A stretch of 64,000 nt of DNA, taken from NCBI RefSeq assembly GCF_047511655.1, contig NC_133391.1:127194906-127258905 (forward strand), read 5' to 3'. Position numbers and translations under genes: made by a program. This DNA comes from Castor canadensis. Lineage: Eukaryota > Chordata > Mammalia > Rodentia > Castoridae. A model generated the notes under the pieces. It was given only the letters and a program-made list of their open reading frames with translations, was not told the origin of the DNA and did no database searches. Of the stretch, positions 12,147-23,240 are shown piece after piece (within the stretch, counting starts at the first letter, position 1; each line of letters begins with the position of its first letter).

Positions 12147-12345
12147 GCCAGGTGTGGTGACATGTGCCTGTGATCCCAGCTACACAGGAGGATTGTGGTC
12201 TGAAGCCAGTCAGGCAAAACACAAGACCCTATTTGAAAAATAACTAAAAAACAAAAAAGGTGTTGGGACATGGCTCAAGTAGTACAGTGCCTGTCTAGCA
12301 AGCATGAACTCAAACCCCAGTACTGCCAAAAAAATTTTTTTAATA
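12147..12345 (+). mobile_element. Composite B1-ID type SINE
   Basis: A B1-like monomer ('gccaggtgtggtgacatgtg', 'cctgtgatcccagctacaca') is joined through an A-rich linker to a tRNA/ID-like tail ('ggctcaagtagtacagtgcc', 'aactcaaaccccagtactgc') and an A-run. Compared with its neighbours, part of the tail between the boxes is deleted. Confidence 0.85.
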
Positions 12346-12465
12346 AAAAATCTGAAAGACAGAAGGAGAGAAAAAAAAAGAACAGATGAGAAAAATGGGA
12401 TACAAATAATAAGATGATACACTCAAATCTAACCACATCAATAACTAAATTAAATGACCTAAACC

Positions 12466-12846
12466 AGCTGTGTGTGGTGGCTCACACTTGTAATCTTAGC
12501 TACTTGAGAGGAGGCAGAGACCAGGAGGATCATCATTTGAGGCCAAACCCAGACAAAAAGTTCATGAGACCCCCTCTCAACCAACAAAAGCTAGGTGTCG
12601 CAGTGTAAGCCTATCACCACAACTATGTGAGAAACATAAATAGGAGGAACATAGGCCAGTCTGGGTCTACATGTGAGACCCTGTTCAAAAAACAACTAAA
12701 GCAAATAAAGTTGGGGGCATGGCTCAAGTGGTAGAGCACCTGACTAGCAAAGGTGAGGCCCTGAATTCAAACCCCACTTCTGTGAAAGAAAGAGAGAGAG
12801 AAAGGAAGGAAGGAAGGAAGGAACAAAGGAAGAAAGGAAGGAAGAT
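12466..12846 (+). mobile_element. Tripartite SINE (B1-B1-ID) with GGAA-type tail
   Basis: Two B1-like monomers stand in tandem: one begins at about 12466 ('gtgtggtggctcacacttgt'), the second at about 12590 ('gctaggtgtcgcagtgtaag'). They are followed by a tRNA/ID-like part with 'ggctcaagtggtagagcacc' and a B-box-like 'aattcaaacccc'. The tail has evolved into a GAAA/GGAA microsatellite at about 12786-12842. The same three-part plan recurs at 25988-26306 and, inverted, at 33730-34081 and 34900-35236. Confidence 0.85.
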
Positions 12847-12917
12847 CTAAACACCAAGTTAATAGGCAGAGGTTCGCAGATTGAATATCAACTAAGACCC
12901 AACTATATACTGCCTAC

Positions 12918-13430
12918 AAGAAATCCACTGCTGAGGATAACTGACATCTTAACAAACTTTTATGTAGGTTTTTAAATTTTCTCTCAGCAATGTTTTGTAA
13001 TTTTCAAGAAACCCACTGCTGGGGAGAACTGACAATAAAATTTACTTTTCCAAACCACAAACACAGTACACTTCTCCATTTATTTAGTTTTTAAAAATTT
13101 TTCTTTCAGCAATGTTTTATAATTTTCAATGTATGGATCTTGTACATCTTTGTCAGATTTATCCCTAAGTATTACATATTTCTGATATTATTATAAATGG
13201 TATTGTTTTAACTTTTAATCTCTAATTCCTTGTTGCCAAAAAATAGAAATACAATTGATTATATTGCCCTTTTATCTTTCCACATTGCTAAGCTCAGTTA
13301 TCCCCATAGCTTAATTGTAGATGGTAGGGTTTCCTAAGTAGATTATCAGCAAATGAAGACAGTTTTACTTCTTCCTTTCAACTTCAGGTTCCTCTTGTTT
13401 CTTTTTCTTGCCTTATTGCAATGAGAGTGC
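12918..13430 (-). mobile_element. LINE-1 ORF2 fragment, antisense, with internal duplication
   Basis: Reading the plus strand, 'tcttgtacatctttgtcaga', 'tttatccctaagtatt' and 'cttcctttcaacttcaggtt' are in the order expected for the reverse complement of L1 ORF2. The left part is duplicated in tandem: 'cactgctg' plus 'gaactgaca'-like text and 'tcagcaatgtttt' appear in both 12918-13003 and 13004-13118. All frames are broken. Confidence 0.7.
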
Positions 13431-13690
13431 TCTGATATACCTATATGTGCCATGTACTGACAATATAACAGTGAACCAATTTGATAAAAATCTCTGCTCC
13501 TCATGGAGTTTACTTATATTCTAGCTGGGCAGACAACAAACAAGACAAATTAGTAAAACATAGGTGTGTTTGATAGTGAAAAGTGTTATTACAAAGAGGA
13601 AATGAAATAACAGGGGGCTACATGAAAGGTTTGATATCATGGCCTGGAAAGACTAATGAGCATATCTATGAGTAGTCCTGAGCATTCATT
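13431..13690. repeat. Ancient interspersed repeat fragment
   Basis: The order 'atatgtgccatgtactgaca', 'tctctgctcctcatggagtt' and 'ctagctgggcagacaacaaa' resembles an old mammal-wide element common in mammal introns. I cannot name the family with confidence. Confidence 0.4.
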
Positions 13691-14095
13691 CCGTGCCTCT
13701 TTCCCCAACTACTACCTTAGTTTGGGTTTCCATCATTTCTCATGTGTACTTCTGCAATAGCTTCCTGTCTGGTCTCCTTGCCTCCAGACTTGTCCTGATT
13801 CAAGACTCTCTTCATCTTCCTGATAAAGCTTCTTTAGTGGACTCTATTTCTTACAGGATAAAATCCAAATTTCCTCCCAGTCTATAAATGTTCTTTCATG
13901 AGCTTGTCCTTTTCTTTCTAGTCTCATTATCCTTCATTCTTTCCTTTGCATCCTACAACCCTGCCTCACAAACTTCTTGCTACTTCCTAAATACACTCCA
14001 GTCTCTCATGCCTCTGAGCATTTGTCTCAACTGTTCAATGCCTTTTCTCCTTCATATGCATCTAATATATTACCTCTAGAAAACCCGTCTCTGCT
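13691..14095 (+). repeat. L2-like ancient LINE fragment
   Basis: The block matches the pattern 'ctgcaatagcttcctgtctg', 'gtctccttgcctccagactt', 'caggataaaatccaaatttc', 'gcatttgtctcaactgttca', an order I associate with L2-type elements. It contains two short open frames that are by-products of CT-rich sequence. Confidence 0.5.
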
Positions 14096-15599
14096 CATTT
14101 CATGAACAGCTAGGTACTCCCTTTTCTAGTTCCTGGGAAATATGTACTACAGAAATTATGATACTGAGTTTCTGTACTGAATGATAGTGATCTATGAATT
14201 TGTATGCTGTCTTGCCAGACTGTATCTTGAAACAGAAACTGGTCTTTGCATATATGCTTCCCTAACACCATTCCTGTCTATTGTAATATAGATAGACAAG
14301 TAGAAGAAATGAAATACTCATAATCTATGACTTCATTTGAAGACATTTTGGTATCCTGAGTATTTGGCTTGTCACAGCTCCCTGAATAACTATTGAATCC
14401 ACTTGCACACATATTCTTAATGAAGTTGGATCAATGCAGTATCTACTTGGACAATAACCTTTCTTCATATAAGCATGTTTTAGAATTAATTCAGTACAAA
14501 CTTTCATTAAATCCTTTGGGAAAAGTGTCACATTTTGAGCCTATATAGAGACCTCCAAGTCTTTTTCCCTGATGTAAAGCCAAGCCTCCTCACCCAGACC
14601 ATGATGCTCTCTAGTTTTTCCCAGATGCTGGATAAAACACCTGTCCTTGCTCAGCTCTTCTTTTGTCCCAATGTACCACCCTTAGAGCTAATTTTTTTCC
14701 TTTCATTACATTAGATTTGTTGCCATTAAAAATTACAATACAGCTACTGGGAGTGGATTGCTTAAACAGTGAAGGTTACAGCTGCTGCAGAGGGTATTTA
14801 AAGATGCAACATAGGAAGTCTCAAGGAGTATTCATGTTCCTGCCCTGTAGGATCCATCAGCTAAGGCCTAATCTGAAAGTACTCTTCTTGACAAAAGTAG
14901 CTGATTTTCAAATCTTGTTTTACTCATTAGAGTGGAAAAACAAAGAGGAAGGAAGGATGAAGATGCAGCTGATCAGACTGCAGAGCACTTAGATCAAGTA
15001 AGAGAAAATCTGCAGCCAGATACCAACATGGAGAAGGTATTCTTAGGATTTGAAGTAACTGATGACATACTTTTAGCTAAGAATAACTTACCTCCTTTAA
15101 ATCAATTTTGAAAAGGTATTACTTAACAAAGACTTTTTTAGTAATACTGAAACAAAAATTGAAAATATACAAGTGGGATGAAGGTTTCTTCCAGTATGCA
15201 AGAATGATTCACTCAAGATGCTCCAGTTAATGGAAGCTACTGTTGGTGTTCACGGTGAAGAAAGATGAAATACTGGAACATCATTCCAATTATGGTGGCT
15301 CTCACATACAGACTTCAAGGAGAACTAGAACGTGATCTTGTGATCCCCTCTGCTTCCTTGGTACTTCTCCTTCCTAAAGCTTTCATTGATTCCCAATCTT
15401 TTGTCCATTCTTTTCTTCCTACTTGTCTCTCAATATCATTTGTCATAGATAGGCTCATGTCAACTAAACAACAGTTTATCAAGCTTGCTTGAGAATGTTA
15501 TAAGGCACCCTTAAATTCTGCAGCTGGAGGTTAATTTAATTTTAAGGGTGGCAGGGCTGCAAAGACAACTAAATATACAACCTTAACAAATCTTCGCCA
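14096..15599. other. Unrecognised sequence
   Basis: The segment has several medium open frames (109 codons at 14663-14992) without recognisable domains. Part may be 5' sequence of the retroviral remnant that follows, but I cannot show it. Confidence 0.35.
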
Positions 15600-16631
15600 A
15601 AATCAAAATTCCTGATAAGGAAAGATACTGAGACCTGGTGTGGGAACAACGGAGGTAAACAAACCCGTTAATAAACTCCCAAGACTTCAGAACCCTTTGG
15701 ACCCAAAGAGAAAACTATCTCTCCTAGCTCGAGTAAAACAAGCCCCTATATGTGGCAACACTATAAGGGCTTCATCTGAGGCAGGTGCTTCACAAGATGA
15801 TGTTTGTGCTCCTCAAGACCTGACTTTTGACCTCTTCTCATTACCAAATCTGGAACCAGATCTCAGTACAACCTGATCCAGAAAACACAATGCCTGCTTC
15901 TTCTATTCCAAAAGACTTACAAGTCCTACAAAATAGGCATTGTCAAAAAACAGGAAAATACATATGGCATTACATGTTGAGATATTGGATAAGGGAGGAC
16001 TGAATATGAAGATGGATGGGATAATTCATTGCTGTGGCTTCTTCCTTGACTCAGGATTTAACATCCTAGTGAAAACACTGCTGGGATGATTCCTTGAAGC
16101 TTGGACATAAGGTTGGACTATAGTGGATGAGGCAGGTGCTAAAATGACCCTGGCAAAATATCAAGAAAAGGTCAACAAAGAAGGATGGAAATGTTCAAAT
16201 CGATTTGTAAGTGATATCAGAGAACTCTCCATCTGCTTATGTTTCTCAGGAAGTCCCAGAGGACAGTCCTTTCACCAAAGACAAGCAATAGGCTGATGAC
16301 GACAGCAATGGCATTTTTTTTTTTTTGAGAAATTCAATGGTGGCTATCACCTAAAAAGTAGGATTGATATTAGAAGATGCTACCATGGGATTAGGCTCAA
16401 TAAAGATGATAGTATACTGAAATGTCAGAGGCCAGGTACAATTCTTAAGTGATAGGAGTAAATTTTGTATGATTATGATAATACACAATGAGATGGATGA
16501 TGCCTTTTCCCTCAGGAATCTGTGGCAGTGGCCAAAAAGCTCAAGTGTTCCCATTAGTGAAATAGATGGACAGCCAACCAGGATAGTGTTTGACCTGCAG
16601 GACTGGAAAAAACATGATGGCTTGCACAAGC

Positions 16632-16661
16632 CATTGGATCTACCCCAAAGTAGATCCAATG
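16632..16661. other. Perfect 12-bp inverted repeat (hairpin)
   Basis: Arms at 16632-16643 ('cattggatctac') and 16650-16661 are exact reverse complements separated by six bases. It lies within the retroviral remnant. Confidence 0.9.
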
Positions 16662-17459
16662 ATCCACAGACTCATCATGTGATTATTTCCCCATTCTCCA
16701 ACTGCATAATTTGAATAGATAAACAAGTACCTGGCAGAATCCTCCCTGACCTATTGAGTAAGAGCCATTAGGGTTGGAAGGGCTAACTGGGAGCCTCTGA
16801 AACTATCCAATTCCAACCCCACCAGCCAAGAGGACATACCTAAGTTAACACCATATTCAGGAAGAAAGTTGGTGGTAAAATCAGACTCCAGGTATACTGG
16901 ATGATGTTCACCAGCACATTTCTATATAATTCATATATGTGGCTCTTGAAAAAAGGGAACTGCTAGATAATGGTGCATGGTAGTGGACTATAAACTTCAA
17001 CAAGTGGTAGCCTCAATCACAGCTGCTGAGCTAGATGTGGTATCTTTACTAAAACAGACTAACACAGCCTCTGGCACTAAATATGTTGCTATTGATCTGG
17101 TGAATATGTTCTTCTCAACCCCTCATCAATAAACAGGATCAAAAGCCTTTAAGTGGAAAGGACATCAGTACCTATTGAGAGTGTTGCCGAAGGCTATGTG
17201 AAGCCACTTACACAATGTCACAAAATGGTCTGCAGGATCTTAATTGTCTTAACATTACATAGACATATGGGATATGTTGGGACATATTGTATGAATTTAA
17301 CACAGTAAGTTGAAGTAGCAGTATATGTGTCACAAGGTGAGAATGAAACCACACAAAGATCTCTAAGATTGCCTCATCAGTGACATTTTTAGGGGTCCAA
17401 TGATCTGAGGCATGCTAGTACAACTTTGAGGTGAAGAACAAGATGTTAGCACTTGTATC

Positions 17460-17765
17460 TTGTTCCAGCTTTCTATTACAAATCACCCCAAACCCAGTAA
17501 TATAAAATATTACCATGTTACTACACTCAAGGATTCTGTAAGTCTGGACTTTGAATAGAACATAGCAAGAGTGTCTTGTCTCTGATTTCTGCTGGCCTTT
17601 CTAAACTGGGATTTCATGATAGAATTTAGTCCTAATGCTCTAAGCCATCCCCTTCTACACGATCAACAAATTTCTCTCCTATGCATCTAGAATGGTGTTA
17701 GTGATATACCATACTTAGAACTGAGAAAATAGTCATTTGAATAATTCTGTTTTCGGTCTTCTGTG
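17460..17765 (-). mobile_element. MLT1-like LTR fragment, antisense, inside the retroviral remnant
   Basis: 'ttctattacaaatcacccca', 'agtaatataaaatattacca' and 'gattctgtaagtctggactt' follow the reverse-complement order of an MLT1-type MaLR LTR end. The pol-like text before (to about 17455) and after (from about 17990) makes better sense if this is a later insertion. The right edge is vague. Confidence 0.45.
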
Positions 17766-19200
17766 ACTTAGATGAAGATCTCCAATTGAGAAAGACTGAC
17801 TACAGCTTAATTTGGGAAAGCTCAAATTGGGCTGGAATCTTCTGGAGTCATCTGAAGATTTACTGAAGATGCAGTAAAAAGCCTAGACTCTAGAGAATGG
17901 GACATGGACCCCTTCTCTTGATAGCAGAAGTGTCAAAGAGTTTTTAAAACCACTAAAAAAACTTTAGAAATCCAAGCTATCATATACCACTCTTAGGAAG
18001 GTTTTTGTGACCCACTTATTGGATGACTTTGAAGGCTGTCAGTTTTGAGCACTTGAGATGACCTGCAGCAGATCTGGACTATGTACAAATTGCCTCTCAC
18101 AGGCTACATGACTAGTAGATCTAACAGTGCTATTTGTTGCAAATAAAGATGTTTTATGTATGGAGCCTCTTTCAAGCTCAAAAAGGAGAGTTGTAGCCTA
18201 GATCTTACCATTCTAGAGTTAGGACTGCCTTCTGTAGCAGAAAACTGGATGCTATTTGAAAACCAGCTCTTTCCTGATTCCCAATCATGGGACATAAAAT
18301 AACCATGCACCCAGAACTACCCAGTGGGAGCTGGATATTATCAGATTCCTAAGGTTGGTCACAATGTTGGGAAAGCAAGAAATGGACTAGAAGAGATCTA
18401 AAGGCCACAACTAAGGCCTATCTGCCCCAGATTCCTGTGCTTTTCTACTTCTTTGGCTCAGTTCACACATAAGGCTTTATAGTACTCTATAACCAACCAA
18501 GGAAGAAGGAAACTTGACCATAGTTTATAGATGGGTTACCTCAATAAGTTGTGAATAGAAGGATAGCTAAAATGGGCTACCATCAGACTACATCCCAATT
18601 CGGGGGTGGCCCTAAAGGAAGGTCACTCCTCATAGTGAATAATGCTCATTCTTTTTGAGGGGAGGAGGAATTGATTCAAGAGTATGTCTGGGCTCATTGG
18701 TTGTGGTGAATGGTTTACTGGTTGCCTTAAAGGTCTCGAAGAAGCAAACGTGAAGTGGAAGTTAGAGAAAGTCGTGTAGGTGTTGATGGACTTGTGGTGC
18801 AGGATACACACAACATAATGGATTTCTGCTTCACATCATACTTGACTCCTCTGCAAGCATGGCACTGAGCAACTAGGTGATTGAATGTCCTGCCAGCCAG
18901 CCTCTCTCTCTCTAGCTTCTCAAGGATGAGCCTTGCAGAAAAGTGATGAGGCAGGGATAGAGGCTCTGCATGTGCCTGACTCCAACAGCACGAGTGCCAT
19001 CTCATCAAGACCAGCCTAGCCACTGCTGTCATGAACATTTGTCACTGAAGAGATTGACACGGAGCTCTCATATGGCATATATCCCTTTAGAAGGCCAACA
19101 AGTTACTTGGTGGTCAGCTTTTTGCCACAAATGCCTTCCATCCCAGAGGGATCCATGATTCATCCTTACCAGAATTAACACTTACTAGAGCATGGGTTTA

Positions 19201-20288
19201 CCTTCCTTGCTCCAATACCTCTACCAGCACTATCATCAACTTAACCATTCTGACATATTTGCACAGGAGATTTACAGATAACCTTTGGCCAATTTGTGTC
19301 AAGAACTAGAGCCCAGAAGCCAGGAAATGATCCTCCCTCCCATTACTGAGAAGAATAATCATGACATTTAGTCTCTATGGTTCTTCAGGAGGGCAAGCAG
19401 GATGGAACCCTATTTGACCACAGTAGGGTCCATCTTAATAAAGCACCTTGGGTTGTCTTTCCCTCTTCTCTAATGTCTCTCACTCTCCCATTTCCTGTAT
19501 TTCCCAAAATAACCCCCCTGCATTTGCACTCTTTTCTCAGGCTTTGCTTTCTGGGAGAACTCAGGTTAAGACACTATTCCTCCTACACCTATTCACAAAG
19601 CATGCTGTTTCTGTAAAGTGAGAGATCCACATGTCGTATGTAGGTTAGGCAGTCTCTATTCACATTAGCACCAACATGTAGAATTCAGGGTTCTGCTTAG
19701 GTACTGTGGAGGCCTTGGTAGGATTCTATTCATGGTTGTGATGACTGTCACACTGGTATTTGGGTAGATGGCACCCTGCACAGAGGTTCCTATTTGAAGA
19801 GTGAGTAGGGGCTTCATCCACCAAGCAGAGCACTCTGGCATAAACTGCATCTGCTCTGAGGAAGGGGTGTTGTTCCTAATTTGTAAAAGAGACTGTCAGT
19901 TTGCTCAGTCATGCACCTAAGAGGCACTTCACTCAGAAAAAGCACAATTTTTTTTATTCACCAGAAAATCATTTTATGGGCCACCAAAGATCCTGCTTCC
20001 ACCCACACACTTATCTCTGCTACTCAGCTCCCAATGCCCCTTTATTTGGTTCAGCTAGGATCATTTTCTTGATTAATTAAAGACTCAGAATATAGCTCGG
20101 CATATATTTTAAAGTCCTCAGCTCCACAACTAGTGAAAAAACCACAGATGTTTTTTAGGTTAGAAGGAACTTGAGAAGTCCTCTACAACTAAGCCAACCC
20201 CGCCATCTGACGGATGAAGAAGCTCAATTCAGAACCTCTTTTGCATCACTTCCTACTTTCCCTAGGCCCGATGTCAGGCTCCAGCCAG
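19201..20288. other. Unrecognised sequence, possibly 3' retroviral remnant at its left
   Basis: Sequence just after the integrase-like block might still derive from the retroviral element, but no LTR is identifiable. The 20160-20240 part has a weak MIR-like 'ggatgaagaagctcaattca' pattern. Confidence 0.35.
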
Positions 20289-20330
20289 GCATCTCTGCTT
20301 GGCAGCATCTCTGCTTGGCAGCATCTCTGG
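20289..20330 (+). repeat. Short tandem repeat, 16-bp unit x 2.6
   Basis: The unit 'gcatctctgcttggca' occurs at 20289-20304 and 20305-20320 without mismatch, and partially at 20321-20329. Exact identity of the units suggests a recent slippage or duplication event. Confidence 0.95.
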
Positions 20331-21479
20331 TCCAGCTCAGTTTCAAGTGAAGAACTGCTGCAATTGCCTAAATGATCCTTTCCTAAAAGCGACTTTAAGA
20401 TGAGGAGAAAAGTAAGGAAATGAAGTGCGAACCAACACTGTGCAAACTTCAGTCACACACTTTTTACTTGTGTGTGATGGTTTTAGAGTGTCTGTTTCAT
20501 ATAAAAACTAAGCAACTTTCTTTAACTTTGGTTACTAGGTACCTGTGAAATTGAAGGTATGTTGTAGCATTCTTATTATATCAATATATACTGAATACCA
20601 GGCCCAAAAAAGAGAGAGAGAAAGGGAATAAAATAAAAAGAGATTTCTCGAATGGTCATTTGATTATTGTGTTTTCAACAAGCCATGTACATTACACTGG
20701 GGCCTTTTGACTCACTGGTGACACAAATATCAAGTGTTCTGTTGTATGTGGTAATTGATCATATTTCACTCTAAAATGAAAGACAAGACTGACAAAAAAA
20801 AATCTAGTTATAAAGCCTCTGGCTAAGAGGAAGGTAAGAAAGAGATGCAGGCAAGCTAGTTTCCAAGAAATGAGATAAAGAGCACAAGGGATCATGCTGT
20901 AGTCCAGCCTTAAAGAATTCTGGAATTCTTGTCTATGCTCTAGGTGTTGTTCAGGCTTTCCTCATTTCCTGCCCAGGTGATGCTCTTAACCCTTCACAGG
21001 TTGGTAGATGATGGTAATGTGCTTACCATCTTTCATGCAAGGAGGAAGAAGACTTTCCCAGCCTCCCCTCCAACCCAGAGCAGGTTACTGGGCTTCAGAA
21101 CACTTTTCTCATGATTCTCTATGATGCACATTTTGGAAATTGAGGATTCACCTAGCTGATCTAGGCCTCTTACGTCCTACAACACTGATCTTTATTCTGT
21201 CTGAATTCTGTGGGGGTATACTGTCAGGATCTACAGTTCTCCTTCTGACCGAAGAAGGGAGGAGGTGACCCTGGAGGAACTGAGGTTTGAAGGATGGAAA
21301 AGATTTCTGCAGCTTATCACCTGAGCTGTGGGAGGGATGTGCCCAAATGTGAGGAGTTCATTTGGCAGCATAGACAGAGGTCTTCAAAATAGCAGGGAGA
21401 GGAGGAGAGGGTCTTTTCATGCAATAATGGATCAGTTGTGGCTAAGAACCATGTCTGGCAAAGCTTCTACCTGATTAGA
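20331..21479. other. Unique or unrecognised sequence
   Basis: No gene, RNA or named repeat was recognised. An AG-rich stretch lies near 20609-20650. Confidence 0.4.
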
Positions 21480-21900
21480 GGGCCAGCCCTATAACCTGAG
21501 ACAAATATCTTAATATGTCTAGGCCTCAGTTTTCTTAAATGGCAACTGGGGGCAAGAGTAACATTTATTGACTGTTTACCATCTGCCAAGCTCAGTTCAG
21601 AGCTTTATTCATATTTATTCATTTAATTCTCATAAGGCTCCTGTAAGATAGACCCTGTTATTGTCCCCATTCTAAAGATGAGGAAACAGAGTTACACAGC
21701 TTAGAAATAACAGAGGTAGCACTCAAATTTAGGCAATCTGATTCAATTATACATACTCAGCTTCTCAGTAGGGTGGTAGACAATGTCACTTTCTTCATGG
21801 GGTTGTTGTCAGAATTAAATGAGTCAATCATGTTGAGAGCTTAGAGCAAGCAGAGCCCAACACCTACAAGAACACAATAAATGTGAGCGGCAACTGTTAC
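21480..21900 (+). repeat. MIR copy interrupted by an inverted MIR
   Basis: A sense MIR begins at 21480 ('acctgagacaaatatcttaa', 'taggcctcagttttcttaaa') and its 3' portion resumes at about 21785 ('ggggttgttgtcagaattaa', 'atgagtcaatcatgttgaga', 'acacaataaatgtgagcg'). Between them, about 21560-21770 reads as an antisense MIR ('gatgaggaaacagagttaca'). This arrangement fits one MIR inserted into another. Confidence 0.6.
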
Positions 21901-22359
21901 TTTTATTCCTTTCTCATTTGGGGCTGGTAATAGCAACACTGAAGTGGAGGAGGGCACAGGGGTGGAGAGAGAGCAGCAGGAAGGGGCGAGGTAGATACGG
22001 GTGACTTAGCTCTGCCTTTCTCTGGTAGTCCCCTCTCCCCCCAAGCAGCAGGGATGATATTATTGGTGTCCAAAGGTGTAGAATTTTATCTGCATATAAA
22101 ATTCCACAAAGAAATTCTGTGCTCAGTTTGGGCTAGGAAAGCTGTGATCCCATCCCTATGCTTTTGAAGCCCTGAGCATAGGCAGGAAAATCACATCATT
22201 CAGCTAGTATTCCTCCAACAGGCTCTTCTTTTCTGTTTCAGTTCCCTGTGTAAGAGATACCCCTTTTCTCTTAGGGATTGACCCAGTGTTCTGTTCCCCT
22301 TGTTTTCTACTGACCCCCTTGTCAGACCCACGCTCTGCCCTTCTCTACCCTCTGCTATG
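21901..22359. other. Unrecognised sequence
   Basis: I see only chance open frames here. Confidence 0.4.
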
Positions 22360-22775
22360 CAATAGGAGGTTGACCTTGAAGGACTATTTTCCCAGACTAC
22401 CTTGCCAACTGGCTTCCAGATGGGCTTGGTCAATGGGAAGCACCAGCAGGAAATAGGAAGGCAAAGGAGAGAGGTCAAAGTATTCCTTCCTGTTTCACTG
22501 GTGTCTGACCAAGGCTGTGTCCCTTCTGAGATACCTACTGAAGTGTCTATATGGGGTGCCCTTCCACAACAACTCTCCTCTAGGTGCAAGTAACTCTATT
22601 TCCTTCACTTGACCCTTTGGCCCAACAGCTGATCATGGTTTCCTACCTTTCCTGGTGTCTTTGGTACCTTATCACCCTTGTTTGGCTCCCAGCCCCTCTC
22701 ACAACACTATTAGCCATATCTTCATTTGTGCCATCTGGACAACTCAGGACCCTGTCAGGAACATAGCTGATACCT
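22360..22775 (+). repeat. Ancient LTR-like interspersed repeat
   Basis: The text 'ggcttccagatgggcttggt', 'caatgggaagcaccagcagg', 'aactctatttccttcacttg' and 'gaccctgtcaggaacatagc' follows the order of an old mammal-wide repeat with an LTR-like 3' end. I do not recall the family name. The 129-codon minus-strand open frame at 22200-22589 lies mostly in it and is not a gene. Confidence 0.45.
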
Positions 22776-22969
22776 CTATATACACAGAGATGACTTTACT
22801 GGTGAGCAAAAGGTAGAGCTTCATCTTTTCCATTAACCTTATAAAAGTTAATCTGGATGAAAATGCTGAGAAATGCAGTTTTAATGTTTACTGATTAAAA
22901 TTAAAAGTGACCAATGGGCATAAAGAAGAAAATAATTATCACATATTCTTAGCCCACAAAGATAAGATA

Positions 22970-23240
22970 ACCTGCATTTGCATTTTTCTTTCTCACAAAG
23001 GCATCCCATTGTATCTGCTACTATTGAACAATTTCCTTCATCAATAAATACATTTCAATATCAATGAATTTATTTCTAATATCACTAAATTAAGATTTTT
23101 AATGAGTGCATAGTATTCTGTCTAGACCTGTACCATAGTTCATTTGGCCCTCTATTAAGGAACATTCACATAGGTTTCAAGTTTCCTTTTTCCTTGTTCT
23201 AAACACCACTGCAACAAATGTCCTTGTACAATATACAATA
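22970..23240 (-). mobile_element. Old LINE-1 3' region, antisense
   Basis: 'tgcatagtattctgtctaga', 'cctgtaccatagttcatttg', 'ggttt(c)aagtttcc' and 'caacaaatgtccttgtacaa' are in the order of the reverse complement of an L1 3' end of an old (L1M-type) subfamily. Confidence 0.65.

Larger units (their letters stand above)
15600..19200 (+). mobile_element. Decayed endogenous retrovirus internal region (pol-like)
   Basis: The stretch reads, with many stops and frameshifts, like a retroviral pol. Around 16980-17220 is a reverse-transcriptase-like block whose core at 17085-17117 translates to a short 'AIDL..N.FFS' type motif, followed by a stop near 17130. RNase-H-like text follows at about 18250-18700, and integrase-like text at about 19060-19170. 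Upstream sequence from 15600 may be gag/pro-derived but is not clear. It most resembles ERVL-type (class III) pol, by memory of the family pattern rather than by alignment. It is interrupted by an MLT1-like LTR. Paired flanking LTRs were not found. It is not functional. Confidence 0.55.

Noticed and set aside
12730-12780. tRNA-like sequence with A- and B-box motifs
   Set aside because: It is the tRNA-derived part of a SINE and cannot fold into an intact tRNA. The same applies to the other SINE tails at 5820-5880, 12270-12330 and 26220-26290.
20289-20330. Possible CRISPR-like repeat array
   Set aside because: The units are directly adjacent with no spacers, only 2.6 copies exist and the host is a mammal. 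It is a simple tandem repeat.
22200-22589. 129-codon minus-strand open frame
   Set aside because: It lies mostly in an ancient interspersed repeat and has no known protein features.
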